From NCBI GenBank assembly GCA_037576215.1, contig JBANDB010000009.1, forward strand, positions 1,178,001 to 1,242,000: a stretch of 64,000 nt of DNA. Direction: 5' to 3'. This DNA is from Armillaria gallica (Eukaryota; Basidiomycota; Agaricomycetes; Agaricales; Physalacriaceae). Below the pieces are notes generated by a model. It was given only the letters and a program-made list of their open reading frames with translations, made no database searches and was not told where the DNA came from. Within the stretch, counting starts at the first letter, position 1; every line of letters starts with the position of its first letter. Of the stretch, positions 8,942 to 19,713 are shown piece after piece. The position numbers were made by a program, and so were the translations under genes.

Positions 8942-10607
8942 CTGACTGCAGTTAACACCCCATTTGGCCTGTATGAATGGACCATCATGCCACAGGGCAT
9001 GAAGAATTCACCTTCGGACCACCAACATCGTGTCAATGAGGCACTCTGCGAATACATCGGAAAATTCTGTCACATTTACCTCGATGACATTGTAATTTGG
9101 TCTCAATCGCTCGAAGAGCATCAAGAACATGTTCGACTCATTATGGACGCTCTGAAGAAAGACCGTCTCTACTGTAACTCCAGAAAGTCTGAATTCTTCA
9201 AGTATTCCATTTGATTCTTAGGCCACCACATCTCGCTGAATGGAATCAAACCTGATAATTCTAAAGTCAAGCAAATCCTCAACTGGTCTGTTCCCCGCTC
9301 GCCTTCTGAAGTTCAAGCCTTCCTTGGTCTCATCCGCTACTTGGCATCTTTTCTGCCTAACCTAGCTGATCATACAGCTGTCTTGTCCCCTTTAACTTCC
9401 CTAAAGCCTGATCAGTTCCCTGCCTGGATGGACGAACATCAGTTTGCCTTTGATTCTATTAAACAGCTCATTGTTTCCACTGAGTGCCTGACTGTGATTG
9501 ACCACATCAATCCTGGTGATAATAAAATTTTCGTAACTTGCGATGCAAGCGATAGACGAACTGGTGCTGTCCTTTCTTGGGGGCCCACATGGGAAACTGC
9601 ATGGCCAGTGGCCTATGACTCTGTTCAGCTCAATTACCCTGTGCATGAGAAAGAACTGCTCTCTATTGTCCGTGCTTGTAAAAAGTGGTGGCCAGATCTG
9701 CTAGGTGAACACTTTCAAGTATACATGGATCATAGGACACTTGAGAACTTTGAGACTCAAAAGACCCTCTCCCACAGACAAGCCCGCTGGCTCAAAGAAT
9801 TGTCTCAATTTGACATGACTATTTTGTATATCCGCAGGGAGGATAACACAGTCGCCGATGCACTCTCACATTTGCCTGATCACCCCCTCGAAGAAGTTGA
9901 AGATTTTGATCCAAATGAAGTTCCTTGCTGGCAGGCTTGGCTCGCCAGACATCCCGTTGCTTTGGTACAATCTTCACTGGAGATTTTGGCCGATAATTGA
10001 CTTTTGGACTCCATCATCGAGGGTTATGCCAATGATGAATTTTGTCGTAAATTCATAACTGGCCAAAAGATTTTGCCCAATGTTCAAGAAGTTAATAATC
10101 TTTGGTATATTGGTGACCGCTTGCTCATTCCTCGTATTGGCAATATTCGTGAAGAACTTTTTCGCTTAGCTCACAACTGCCTTGGTCACTTTGGCAGCGA
10201 GAAAGCTTATGCCGCACTGTGTGACTCTTATTATTGGCCAAATATGCGACGAGATCTTGAAGAGTCTTACATTCCCTCTTGTGAATCTTACCTAAGAAAT
10301 AAATCGCCAACAACAAAACCCAGAGGCCCCCTTCACCCTTTGCCTATTCCAGAACAGAGAGGAGATAGCATCACTATTGATTTCATTGGACCACTACCTG
10401 AAGACGATGGCTTTAATTGTATTGCTACCTTTACAGACCGCCTTGGTTCAGATATTCGCATTGTTCCTACCCACACGAACCTTACCGCTGAAAAGATGGC
10501 TGCTCTGTTTTTTGATCATTGGTACTGTGAGAATAGTTTACCCTTGGAGATTGTATCTGACCACGATAAGCTTTTCATGTCGAAGTTTTGGAAAGCACTT
10601 CATAGAC
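8942..10607 (+). pseudogene. Element 2 pol remnant: RT palm, RNase H and N-terminal integrase
   Basis: The translation shows NTPFGLYEW and MPQGMKNSP (RT), the catalytic IYLDDIVIWS strand, FLGHHISLNGIKP and AFLGLIRYLASFLP (thumb). RNase H follows, with VTCDASDRRTGAVLS and EKELLSIVRACK, ending at DNTVADALSHLP. The integrase zinc motif (AHNCLGHFGS ... SCESYLRNKSP) has Tyr where the last Cys is expected. The integrase core has Asp in TIDFIGPLP and Asp in VSDHDKLF. In-frame TGA codons at 9,212 and 9,998 break it. The frame stops at the inserted LTR after KALHRL. Confidence 0.85.
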
Positions 10608-10837
10608 TGTTGGGATATCAAGTGTCGCACATCAATGTCAACGGCATCAGGATCTTCAGTTGTCGAGCTCTTTTGTTCTCTTCCTCGGGTTTCTGTGTTA
10701 CATGTATAGCATCGCTTCTATTAGTGTACAGGCATGTAGATAAATAGGGAGATGAACAACAATGGTCCCTCGCCTGTTTGCGAGGGTTCCCTGCTAAATC
10801 CGAGTGAACGGCTGGAGAATTACCGTTCATTTCAACA
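10608..10837 (+). repeat. 5' LTR of the gag-only copia element
   Basis: This 230-bp LTR has terminal TGTTG/CAACA inverted repeats. It is nearly identical to 12,398-12,627, differing at a handful of positions, which points to a fairly recent insertion. An AT-rich ATAAATAGGG segment near 10,739 may be the TATA region. Confidence 0.9.
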
Positions 10838-10951
10838 CAAACAGGCAGCATAACCCACTAGTCCTTGTTGCTCTCGTTCTCTGTGCTGACTCTCAAGACT
10901 GTCGCTACATCGCCACCCCGACACTGGTGTTGAGATCACCTTTGTCACTTG

Positions 10952-11050
10952 CTAGACCACGAGATGGTCTGGTTGTTCGCTTTGCTGGTCCACGAGACGG
11001 TCCGGTTGTTTGCTTTGCTGGTCCATGAGACAGTCCAGTTGTTCATTTTT
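10952..11050 (+). repeat. Three imperfect 33-bp tandem repeats in the copia leader
   Basis: Three adjacent 33-bp units start CTAGACCACGAGATGG, CTGGTCCACGAGACGG and CTGGTCCATGAGACAG and end in GTTGTTCGCTTTG or a variant. They lie between the 5' LTR and the gag ATG at 11,099, in the untranslated leader. Confidence 0.8.
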
Positions 11051-11098
11051 GCTCTCCACATTCATTGTTTGCCGCATTGAGATCGCCTATAGAGCAAA

Positions 11099-12303
11099 AT
11101 GTCAGACAAGTTGTTTGGTGCGCATTTTCCCAAGTTATCGGTTGGAAACTTTGCAGAATGGTGCGTGATGATGGAGGCCGAGCTCACACATCGGAGGCTC
11201 TGGACTGATATCGTCGAGTTTGAGGTAGATGAAGATGGAAAGTCAGAGTCAGAGATCTTGGCAGAGCTCACAATGAAGCTGAAGGTGCGAGATAAGCAAA
11301 AGATGGCGGAGGCAAGGGCCAAGATGATTTTGAGGGTAGATGTTGGGCAGCTGGCACACATGGACTCGAAGGACCCATGGGAGATCTGGGGGAACTTGCA
11401 GACTGTGCATTGTGCACAGAGCTTTGCGACAAGCTTGTCCTTGCAAAGGAAGTTCTTGATGGTGAAGATGCTTGAGGGGCAGGGTATAGAGTCTTGGGTT
11501 GGGCAGATCAGATGGATGGTGAAGGCGATGGAACTGGCCGGCATCGACGTTAATGACCAGGATCTAATCCTTGCACTCACCATGGGACTTCCCCCTTCCT
11601 ACAAAAATGTTATCATCAACTGTTACAATTTTCGACCTTTTTATCTTATCTTATCCGGCACCTTGGCAACCCGGCACCTCGGCCATCCAGCACCTTGGCA
11701 CCAAACCCCAGAACTTCTTATGAAGCCGCAGACCATCCAGTTAAATTTAGAAACTACGGATCATATATAAGTAGCACAGCTCTCAGCCACGTACCCTAGC
11801 TTCAAGCTAAGTTTAATCTACCCCAGACCTTTCTCTTATCGCTTGCTGAGAGATAATGCATTGTATCGCTTCACTGCAATAGACCCCACGGCTCTATCAT
11901 CCTGCCCAAAGTGAGAGGCAGTATTCATTAGACGCCTCGTCTGTTGCTCCTGAGGTCCGGATATAACATCAACTTTGACGTGACCCCGCCCAACCAGCTC
12001 ACACTCTCCAACGTGATCATTCGCTTGCTCAACGAAGAGACGTGCCAAGTGTCGCTTGCCCTGAGACACTCCGAGAAGGATAAGGAGGAGGATGATGATG
12101 TTGCAGCCATCGCTTTTCAAAGTGGCAAGGCGAAGGGCAACAGTTGAGTTGACTTCATTTGCTTTTTCTGCGATAAGCCTGGACACTTGAAGGCTGATTG
12201 CGAGGAGAGGGCGAAGTGGTGGAAGTCAAAAAAGAGAAAGATGACGGCAGCGGCAGACTTTGCCGGATTGGCTATTGAGAGTGACTCTGATGTTGCTTTC
12301 TAG
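11099..12303 (+). pseudogene. gag: Copia-type gag, split by a solo LTR
   Basis: The N-terminal part (11,099-11,620) has the copia Gag (Retrotran_gag_2/UBN2-like) pattern: FAEWCVMMEAELTHRRLW, DPWEIWGNLQ, LQRKFLMVKM and a GLPPSYKNVI segment. The frame is interrupted at 11,621 by an LTR. Skipping that LTR and one copy of the TCAAC duplication, it continues in phase at 11,974 with FDVTPPNQLT and LLNEETCQ. A CCHC zinc knuckle (CFFCDKPGHLKADC) at about 12,160-12,200 follows a TGA at 12,145. The final stop is TAG at about 12,301. Gag coats element RNA. Here it is inactive because of the LTR and the TGA. Confidence 0.85.
11621..11968 (+). mobile_element. Solo LTR (348 bp) inside the copia gag
   Basis: The segment begins TGTTACAATTTT and ends GGATATAACA (TGTTA/TAACA ends). 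It is flanked on both sides by TCAAC (11,616-11,620 and 11,969-11,973). Removing it with one TCAAC restores the gag frame. A TATATAA box lies at 11,764-11,770. It belongs to a different LTR family from the surrounding element and is the remnant of LTR-LTR recombination. Confidence 0.88.
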
Positions 12304-12397
12304 GCTATTCTTCCCACCACGGTATTCACCTTCTGGGGGTGTATGTTTTTTCTTTTTCTTTCTTTTCTTGGGATTAATGCACAAACTTGTGGGGGTG

Positions 12398-12627
12398 TGT
12401 TGGGATATCAAGTGTCATGCATCAATGTCAACGGCGTCGGGATCTTCAGTTGTCGAGCTCTTTTGTTCTCTTCCTCGGGTTTCTGTGTTACATGTATAGC
12501 ATCGCTTCTATTAGTGTACAGGCATGTAGATAAATAGGGAGATGAACAACAATGGTCCCTTGCCTGTTTGCAAGGGTTTCCTGCTAAATCCAAGTGAACA
12601 GCTGGAGAATTACCATTCATTTCAACA
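12398..12627 (+). repeat. 3' LTR of the gag-only copia element
   Basis: This is the second LTR copy, 230 bp, preceded by a purine-rich tract and followed by the target duplication ATAGAC. The flanking gypsy integrase sequence resumes directly after that. Confidence 0.9.
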
Positions 12628-12633
12628 ATAGAC

Positions 12634-13534
12634 TTACTGGGGTCAAATTGGCCATGTCTTCATCATTTCATCCCCAAACTGATGGGGCCTCTGAACGCTC
12701 TAACAAGACTGTGAATCAGTCCATTCGATACCATGTAGATCACCAACAACACAGATGGGTCAAGGCTCTTCCTAGGATTAGATTTGGAATGATGAACACC
12801 TTGAATGCATCCACAGGTTACTCCAGCTTTCAACTGAAGATGGGCCGTTCTCCTCATATAATTCTGCCCTTGGTCCCTGCGTCCTTGGCTCCTGGCTGTC
12901 CTCAAGAAGATATAAATGCTGCTTGGGTTATTGATAAACTATTGAATGACACTGCATCCGCCAAAGATAATCTAATTCAGGCAAAGGTTGCCTAAGCTTC
13001 GTATGCCAACAGGAGTAGGAAATCGGATTTTGAGATTAGTGTGGGTGACCGTGTCGTCGAGACTACAAAAACAGTAATAAGAATCGCGTGGCTAAATTTA
13101 TGCCTAGGTATGATGGACCTTATACTGTTACCCATTCCAACCCTTCGCTGTCTTCGTACACGTTGGATATTCCAAATTCCCCTGCTAAATTTAATACTTT
13201 CCACATTTCTGAACTGAGAGCTTTTGTTCCTAACAATTCCTCCCTTTTCCCAAGCCATGAACATCCCTGCCCTGGTCCTGTACTTACTGAGGATGGTCTC
13301 GAAGAACATCTGATAGATTGTATTGTTGATGAATGTCATCGAGGCCGTGGATTCCAATACCTCATTTGTTGGGTCGGTTATGGACCTGAAGATGATAATT
13401 GGCTGTCATGAAGAGAATTAGAGGATTGCAAGGTGCTTGATGTCTGGCTTGCACGTTCTGTCGCTTCCTTGACAGCTGGACTTGTTTCCTCAGGATATGG
13501 GAGAGTGTTAGCCGATGCTTACAACATAGACTGA
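12634..13534 (+). pseudogene. Element 2 integrase C-terminus and chromodomain remnant
   Basis: This resumes exactly where the 10,607 fragment stopped, counting one copy of the ATAGAC target duplication. HPQTDGASERSNKT supplies the third catalytic residue (Glu) of the DDE triad. A TAA at 12,993 and a frameshift around 13,050 separate it from a strand-rich region (AKFMPRYDGPY, FHISELRAFVPN). A chromodomain follows with its aromatic residues (YLICWVGYGPEDDNW). A TGA at 13,409 interrupts it where an Arg is usual. Chromodomains guide integration to particular chromatin, so this was a chromovirus-type element. Confidence 0.85.
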
Positions 13535-16500
13535 TGCATACTGATCTCCAATCATGGATCTCAGACCGCTACTCCAACCGATCCTGCAGCACTATATCTC
13601 ACCCGCCGTGCCCCATAGCCTGCTTGCCCCATTGCTTGGGACTGTAGACATTGTGGCACTTCTTCTTCCTATATATACACATAGGTATGCGTATATACTT
13701 CTTCCTTCCTTCCCCCCATCATCTCCCCTATACATTGCCCTGTCTCCTTTCACCTCTTTCACCCCTTGTTCTTCCCTTACGTACTGTAGACACACCCAAT
13801 CGGAGTTTGTTCCCATTTGTTTCTGTGTGTTCGTGAGTCTCCTTCAGTGTGGGCTGCTCTCGGAAGAGAGCTGCCATCCATCCAACATAGCCCATTCACC
13901 GCCACCAACTTGCCCATCTCTGCCACCACCCACTAATACTTCTGCAAGGCATCCCTTGTTGGACACAAGGAGAGACACTGAGCCAGTTAATAGCACCAGT
14001 CCCGGCGATAGTCCATGGAAGAAAAAGCGGCCAAGAATGTCGGTCCTCTCTGACTGTATCCACGGTCGTTGAGTTGAGGTCGAGGAACAAGATTGAAGAA
14101 ATGACAATGAGGTGTACAGAGAAGAGAGAAGTGTGAACCCGTTTTGGTGAAAGCTACTCTAGTGATTAGATATACAGCAGCTGTAAAAAATGTTAATCTC
14201 ATCACAAATGCACACATCCTAAGTACGCACCAAAACATTAGTGATGTGAATCATGTTCACCATCGAGCACGAAGGAAAGTGAAGAAGAAAAAGAGTTAGT
14301 GCCATAGGGTAATACTGTATTCTTCACAGTCTGGATATCATTGGACAAGTGTGATATGTGAAGGTCATTTTAAGAGACAGCCGAGGATGAGCAATCAATG
14401 CTCAAAAAAGAACAGGTAACAAGTGTGACATGTGACAATAGCACGGCATGCACAGCATGGCAAATTGTCAGACTATCGCAATCATGCACTGCCACCAAGA
14501 TGCTCAGGTTAGCATAGACCAAATCCTGTATACACAGGACTCAGAATTTTCAAAACGACATGTGCCCACTTCGCAACCAAGGCAATTACCTTCTGACTTT
14601 GTACCATCTTCTTCAAGAACTTGACATCCTCAAGTTGGCCATGAACAGGTGCAAGATCAGGTTCATCATGCATAACTCTTACCACCATCTCACATCTAAC
14701 ATGCACCAGTGCTTGCGAAGCCATGCATCCAAGCATGGCCTGTTCAGGCGACTCCGCCACCGTCTTGCAGAAACAGCATTTGCAGTGCTCTCGCTCAAGT
14801 CTCAGTCTTCCCAGTTCTCTCCATCACAGTCTCTCTATCATCAGCATGTGGCTCAAGAGGAGCATCCATGTTAGGGCCTTACAATGGTCCTTGACTTTCA
14901 TATCAAGGTAGTGACGAAGGGTGAGTGTTATAAACTGTGTTTAAGTGCTTGATGACGTGTTTGTGGGTGATTTGTGACTATCTTGGCGATCTCAGAGGCC
15001 ATTTCGTGTGCTTGAAGTCCCCAAAACATGGTTTATGACAAAATCCTAGCTTCTTTTCATCCCCAAAAAAACCCCTGACTGTTAAGCTGTATCCAACAGC
15101 TGTAAAGTTTGATGGGTGATTGCTTGGCATCCCTCTATGGAGCGTGACAAAACACACCGAATACATGCACTCCTTCGCTGCATCCATCACCTGCATTCTC
15201 CTTGCCCCACCCACCAATGCCTTTTGCTCCCATTTCCAGTTCTCTTTTTCCATTGTCTCTGCCATTCCTCCTCACTCCATCCACAGTCTTTTTCAGTTCA
15301 TTCTCCTCTCACTTTTGCTGTCCTTTCCCCTTTGCTCTTACTGTTGATAGAGAGGGTGCCATTACATTGCCCTTTTTTCATTGTGCACTCTCTTGACATC
15401 ATATATTGCTGTACTCTACTGTTGTTTTGGGCCGTTGTCTCGTTCTCTCTTGCTTAGCCAAACATGTTCAATATATCTTCATTTCACTTCCTTTTGCGTG
15501 TCTCTCTGCTTCGATATACAACGAAGTCCACACCAACCTCTCATATATGAAATTTTATTGTGTTCCTTCTGTCCATTGACAAAGACATAGACTGCACTGC
15601 ATTGGAGGGCTGGATGCTTATCAAAAGGTGAGCTTTGTTCAAGTTAAGCCAGAGTTTTAGTATGACTGATACTGTCTGTGCATGGCAGTGCTTTGGCTAG
15701 TTCAAGATGGAAAGGCATGGTGATGGAAGTCCTGATGATGGATAGTTTGTAGAAGACTATGGGAGGATAGGCGCAAGATATTTCTGGGAATGGAGGGCAT
15801 GGCACTATTCTTGGACTTATTAGGTGCAGGAAAATTCTCAAGTCCTGGAACAATGAAGTTGCTGAGTAGGTCGGATAGAGACAGGGATTGAGGGATCATA
15901 GTCACGTCAAGTCCACTGTGATGATGTCACCTGCTTTCAAGTGATTCATATTTGTTCCGATAATTATTTTTCATACACCAGCCCAACAATTCCACCCTAA
16001 ACCCAAATCTTGTGGCGTGAGTTTAAATTCTTCTCAACCACCATCATCTTGTATACTTCACTCAATGTTAATCAGCGCCGCAATATGCAGTGGCACTACA
16101 TGTTACTCGGCATAGAGAACCTTCAGAGGGGGTAAACATCTTCTATATTGTCCATTTCCTACAAGTCTGAATCACTTCTGTCTCCTCACTCAGGCAATAT
16201 AATGGCCCACAGCTGCAGCCACGCATACCTAGTAGAACCTTACATGAAGGGGTGCCAGCAGTATGTTGTCTCAGCAGAATCACTTTATGGAACCTGATTT
16301 CCTGATCGTGGCAACCGTCATGTGAAGATCTTCTACCCTGGAGGAGGATGTGTGAGTGAGGGTGTCCTTACCTTCAGGAAACGGTGCATATCTACACCCT
16401 GGCACCTGCCATGGTGCGTTTATCGCAGCCAAGAAAGTCTGGCTGACACAGAAAAGTGGAATCGCCAGCCGTCTCTCTCCCTCTTTTCCTGCACCCACTG

Positions 16501-17595
16501 ATGGAATGTGTCTCAAGTGAAGAGAACTCATTGGCAACATAGCAACAGAGCACTATGCGACAGAGTGTGAGAACGTTTTGGCAAGTACTCATGGATTTGG
16601 CTCACTGAGTCCCATGTTTCCAAAATAGACACAGGCAATCTTTCTCCGACACTTCTCTGGTTGATTGTCGGCATTGATGAAGTTGTCTATGGCACACTCA
16701 ACCTTGATAGGATTGCTGTGGATGTCTGTTGTCTTGTTATCAGCCATCGTCAACTGCTTGTTGGATTGCACTGACTGGGGTTGTGCGTGCTTAACTGGTG
16801 TTTTACTCGCACCTTTTCTTCCACTACCACTGCCAGCTATCCTTGGCCATTTGGCGCCAGAAACAGCTTGCAAGATGTCAGAAGCCTTGCATTTGTGAGA
16901 CCTCAGACTGAGGCTAGCATCCACCACCGTCTCTACGGAGAAGTGTGCTTCATCAGCATGCCATTGAGTCATCCACAGGCATGATCACGGAAGTGGAGTT
17001 CCACACGAATGTGTCCATTCCCTCAATGTGAATAGGAGTATAAGATTGGTTTCTCCAAATTGAGCCAGTGGACCTTGTGGACGTCAAAAGAGGATGACAA
17101 CTTTTTATATTATTTACGACATTGAGGTACAGTATTGGTTTTCTCAGCTCGCAAGCTAACTTGCTGATAAATGTTCAGTGGCATTAAGTATACTGTTCTA
17201 CACTTGCAGATGCTTGTGTTTCATGGTTTACATGGGCCCAAGTTATGCTGCTACTGCTGCACTGTTCCCTGCCATGATGGGCTGCCATGTTGTGCCTGGT
17301 GCCTGCATTCTGTTCTGTTTGTTCCCCTCTGCTTGTTGGTGTATGGGTATTCGCTAGGTATTCGCATGATTGTCATCAGACTCACCTACCGCTGATCGTG
17401 GTCCATGCACTATAGTATGTCTCTGTATGTGTGCTACCTCTGTGACTTTGCAATGTTCATTCAAGTGCTCATGTATCATGTCTATTGACGACTGGTTCTT
17501 TCACTCAGGCTGCCTCCATGAAGAATCTCTGCATTCATATGAGCCTTTGTAGCCAGCATGGCTTGCCATTGTCAGGGGTATGGGCAGGCCACTTA
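13535..17595. other. 4 kb without a confident gene
   Basis: The start may include the 3' LTR of element 2 (a TATATATACAC box near 13,669). A long pyrimidine-rich stretch runs at about 15,190-15,500. A minus-strand frame at 16,589-16,972 (127 codons, with a Cys/Arg-rich end CRRKIACVYFGN) and one at 14,509-14,760 look somewhat protein-like and could be transposase debris. I could not assign either to a family. Confidence 0.4.
17541..17595 (+). repeat. Left half of a dispersed repeat split by the DNA transposon
   Basis: GAGCCTTTGTAGCCAGCATGG and what follows resembles the sequence at 37,912 (GAGCCTTTGTGGCCATGG). Together with 22,690-22,810 it would form one repeat before transposon insertion. 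Confidence 0.6.
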
Positions 17596-17613
17596 AGGCC
17601 AATTAGTGATTTA

Positions 17614-17716
17614 CAGGGCTGGGCTTGGCTTTCATTGGGCCGGGCTTTCAATTTCGCAAGCCCTGAGCCAAAGCCCTATCAGGCTTGGGCCTGGCTCAGG
17701 CTCAAGCCAGGGCTTG
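17614..17716 (+). repeat. Left subterminal GGGCTTGG repeat array
   Basis: GGGCTGGGCTTGGC, GGGCCGGGCTTTC, CAAGCCCTGAGCC and AGGCTTGGGC-type words occur in both orientations in about 100 bp just inside the left end. They mirror the right array at 22,530-22,675. Confidence 0.8.
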
Positions 17717-18006
17717 TAGATATGTTTGAAAACATAGTGCTGAAGAGATTTGTAAGCATTAATACATATTTTATGAGTTGCGAAGCTTACTAGGTGATCA
17801 GATTCCTTCCCATTCTCCTTTGTGGGAGGTAAAAGCTGCTTCGCAGCTCTGATATATATGATATATAAGACTCATATCTTATCTTATCGCTCACATGATA
17901 TTTTGATCTTTCTAAGCCTTATTATAATTTACCTCCCACTAAGGAGACTGGCAAAGCTACACAAAGTAAATTATCACATAAGCAGATATGAAATGATATA
18001 ACGTAC

Positions 18007-19475
18007 TGATGGCATATAAACGAGATGGTGCGCAGCACCAGATGTTGGTCGAGCATGAACATACTTAGAGAGGAGACCAAAAAGAAGGTAAATTGGCCAA
18101 AGAGCTGCTGTACCAAAGCTTGTGAGGTGCGTAGAATTGGAATAGTACATGCAAGGGACAACAACAGTCTTGAGTCCATCAGGATCTGGTTCAGGATGCA
18201 GCTCGTCCTCCATCTCCAGGTACTTCTCTGATGTGTACACCTCACCATAAACCCATTCTACTGGGTGCCCATCTCCAGGGTCCCACATCTCCTGAAAGCC
18301 TTTGAGATGGTAGTCCAGGAATGATGTGTCCTGGAAAGTGGAAACAATCACATCAAGAATATTGCGGTGATAGACGCCAGTGACTTCAAACTTGGTGCCT
18401 CATCCTCGGAAATGTGTTCGACACCAGTTTGAGGCAGTCTGATGGTCACCGAAGTTTCATGCCAACCACCGCTCAATGAAAATGGGAGGTTAGGCTGGCT
18501 GTCAACTGTATCAAGGACCTTGATTTCCTTCACAGCGTCAAAGGAGTCAGGGAGATGGTCACAGTCAAAGTCGGGTGCATGGATTACATTCCATACAAGA
18601 GATGTAAGGTCTGAGAGGGATTTTGATGTTGACTTGTAGAACCAGGCAAAAAGCCAGAAAATCGTTGCATTGATGAATGGAAAAAAAGGATTGGCACTAC
18701 TGGTTCGGTCACTTGCAGTCCTGGAAGCATAGGATGTGAACATTGGTGCATCAGAGAGCTCATCAATGGTTAAACCCATATCAGGTTCAATGCTTGGCCA
18801 GTCTTTATAGTGCCAATATAGGCTAAAATCGTTGGGATCGGTCTGATGGTAGGTGAATTCAATTTGGCTGACTTCAGAGAGTGACGGTGAAGGAGAGTGA
18901 GAAGGGGAGTCAAGCAGAGGTGGCAGTTGTTGCATGGGTGGTTTGGATTTTCTAACGATGCAAAAATCCGGATATTCATTGGTTTTGATGGTAGCATATC
19001 CTGGAGACGTCTTGGCAAGACAGTATTACACTTGGGTCGACCACTAGATGTACAAGGGGAGCCTGGAACTGCAGGAGTCACAGGCATGCTAGCAGCTACC
19101 TCATCAAGAGCCACCTCATCAAGTGCTAGTGCCAATTCATCAGGAATAGTCTCCATTTGAGTAGGAGCTTCCTGAGAGATAAACATAGCAGCCTGAACAA
19201 TATTCATATTTAGAAAACAACCAAATGAAATTTATTCTCAAGTAGCTTACCTGAGTGCTATCCACATCAAGGTCTAGTCGCCTTCATTTGGGTGAAAGCT
19301 GTTGTTGAATGTCTTCAAGCCGAGTATCCACAGTTAAACTGGGAGAGGGAATTGATGTTGTCTTGGCCTTAGCACGAAATCGCTTCCAAGATGGGCACTT
19401 TCGTTCATGATTCTTGCAAGAGACTCTATTGTGAAAAGCAGTTGCACAGAAGATGCACTTATGCTTGCCTGCCAT
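18007..19475 (-). pseudogene. Plavaka-class transposase, N-terminal part, broken
   Basis: The product begins with a short zinc finger (C7, C10, H23, C27; KCIFCATAFHNR). A Pro/Ser-rich region follows, then the conserved Plavaka blocks: FFPFINATIFWLFAWFY, SLSDLTSLVWNVI, GWHETSVTIRLP, VYGEVYTSEKYLEMEDEL, YYSNSTHLTSFGTAALWP and AHHLVYMPS. Plavaka enzymes are CACTA-related transposases of basidiomycetes, normally far longer. Here the coding sequence ends at MPS, at a GTACGT splice-like site, and the C-terminal part is missing. An in-frame TGA after QQQLSPK (about 19,284), one intron (about 19,200-19,255) and frameshifts near 18,900 and 18,370 are visible. It is transcribed divergently from the DUF6698-like gene. 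Confidence 0.85.
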
Positions 19476-19713
19476 GGTCTGAGCAGAATATTTACATGAT
19501 CTAAATAAATATTAGTGATTCTACTATCAATAAATAAGTAGAGAATGGCCTTACAGATATGTATTATTCCCAAATACTGGTCAAACGAGTCTCACAGTCA
19601 TGGTGTAAGGAAAGGAAATCGGCAAGTCATGTGCTAATTTTGACACGTACACGCAACACATTCCATCACATTGATGTCACACTGCTTCCCTTCTTCCCTC
19701 CACAACGTCGACC

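Larger units (their letters stand above)
10608..12627 (+). mobile_element. Gag-only copia-like LTR element (TR-GAG type), 2,020 bp
   Basis: Two 230-bp LTRs (10,608-10,837 and 12,398-12,627) start TGTTGGGATATCA and end TTTCAACA. They are nearly identical. The target duplication ATAGAC lies at 10,602-10,607 and 12,628-12,633. The interior encodes only Gag: after the zinc knuckle comes a stop, then a short spacer and a G-rich polypurine-like tract (GTGGGGGTG) directly before the 3' LTR. There is no protease, integrase or RT, so it must have depended on an autonomous copia element. A solo LTR interrupts its gag. Confidence 0.9.
8942..13534 (+). mobile_element. Degenerate chromodomain Ty3/gypsy retrotransposon (element 2), 5'-truncated and interrupted
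   Basis: RT, RNase H, integrase and chromodomain remnants occur in order on the plus strand. The element starts abruptly in the RT palm where element 1 ends, so element 1 probably inserted here and the missing gag/protease half should lie left of the window. A gag-only copia element splits the integrase at 10,608, flanked by the duplicated target ATAGAC. Stops at 9,212, 9,998, 12,993 and 13,409 and a frameshift near 13,050 show it is inactive. Its 3' LTR may begin around 13,645 (TGTAGACATTGTGG), but no second copy is present to prove this. Confidence 0.85.

Noticed and set aside
8942..13534. RIP-like C-to-T mutation as the cause of stops in element 2
   Set aside because: Some stops (for example TGA for CGA at 13,409) fit C-to-T change, but others are frameshifts or TAA, and without related copies no bias can be measured.
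13554..14072. 172-codon plus-strand frame after the gypsy element
   Set aside because: Pro/Ser/Leu-rich composition follows from pyrimidine-rich DNA, probably the LTR; no conserved pattern.
15116..15457. 113-codon Ser/Leu/Phe/His-rich frame
   Set aside because: Overlapping frames in the other two phases look the same; it reflects the pyrimidine-rich strand.
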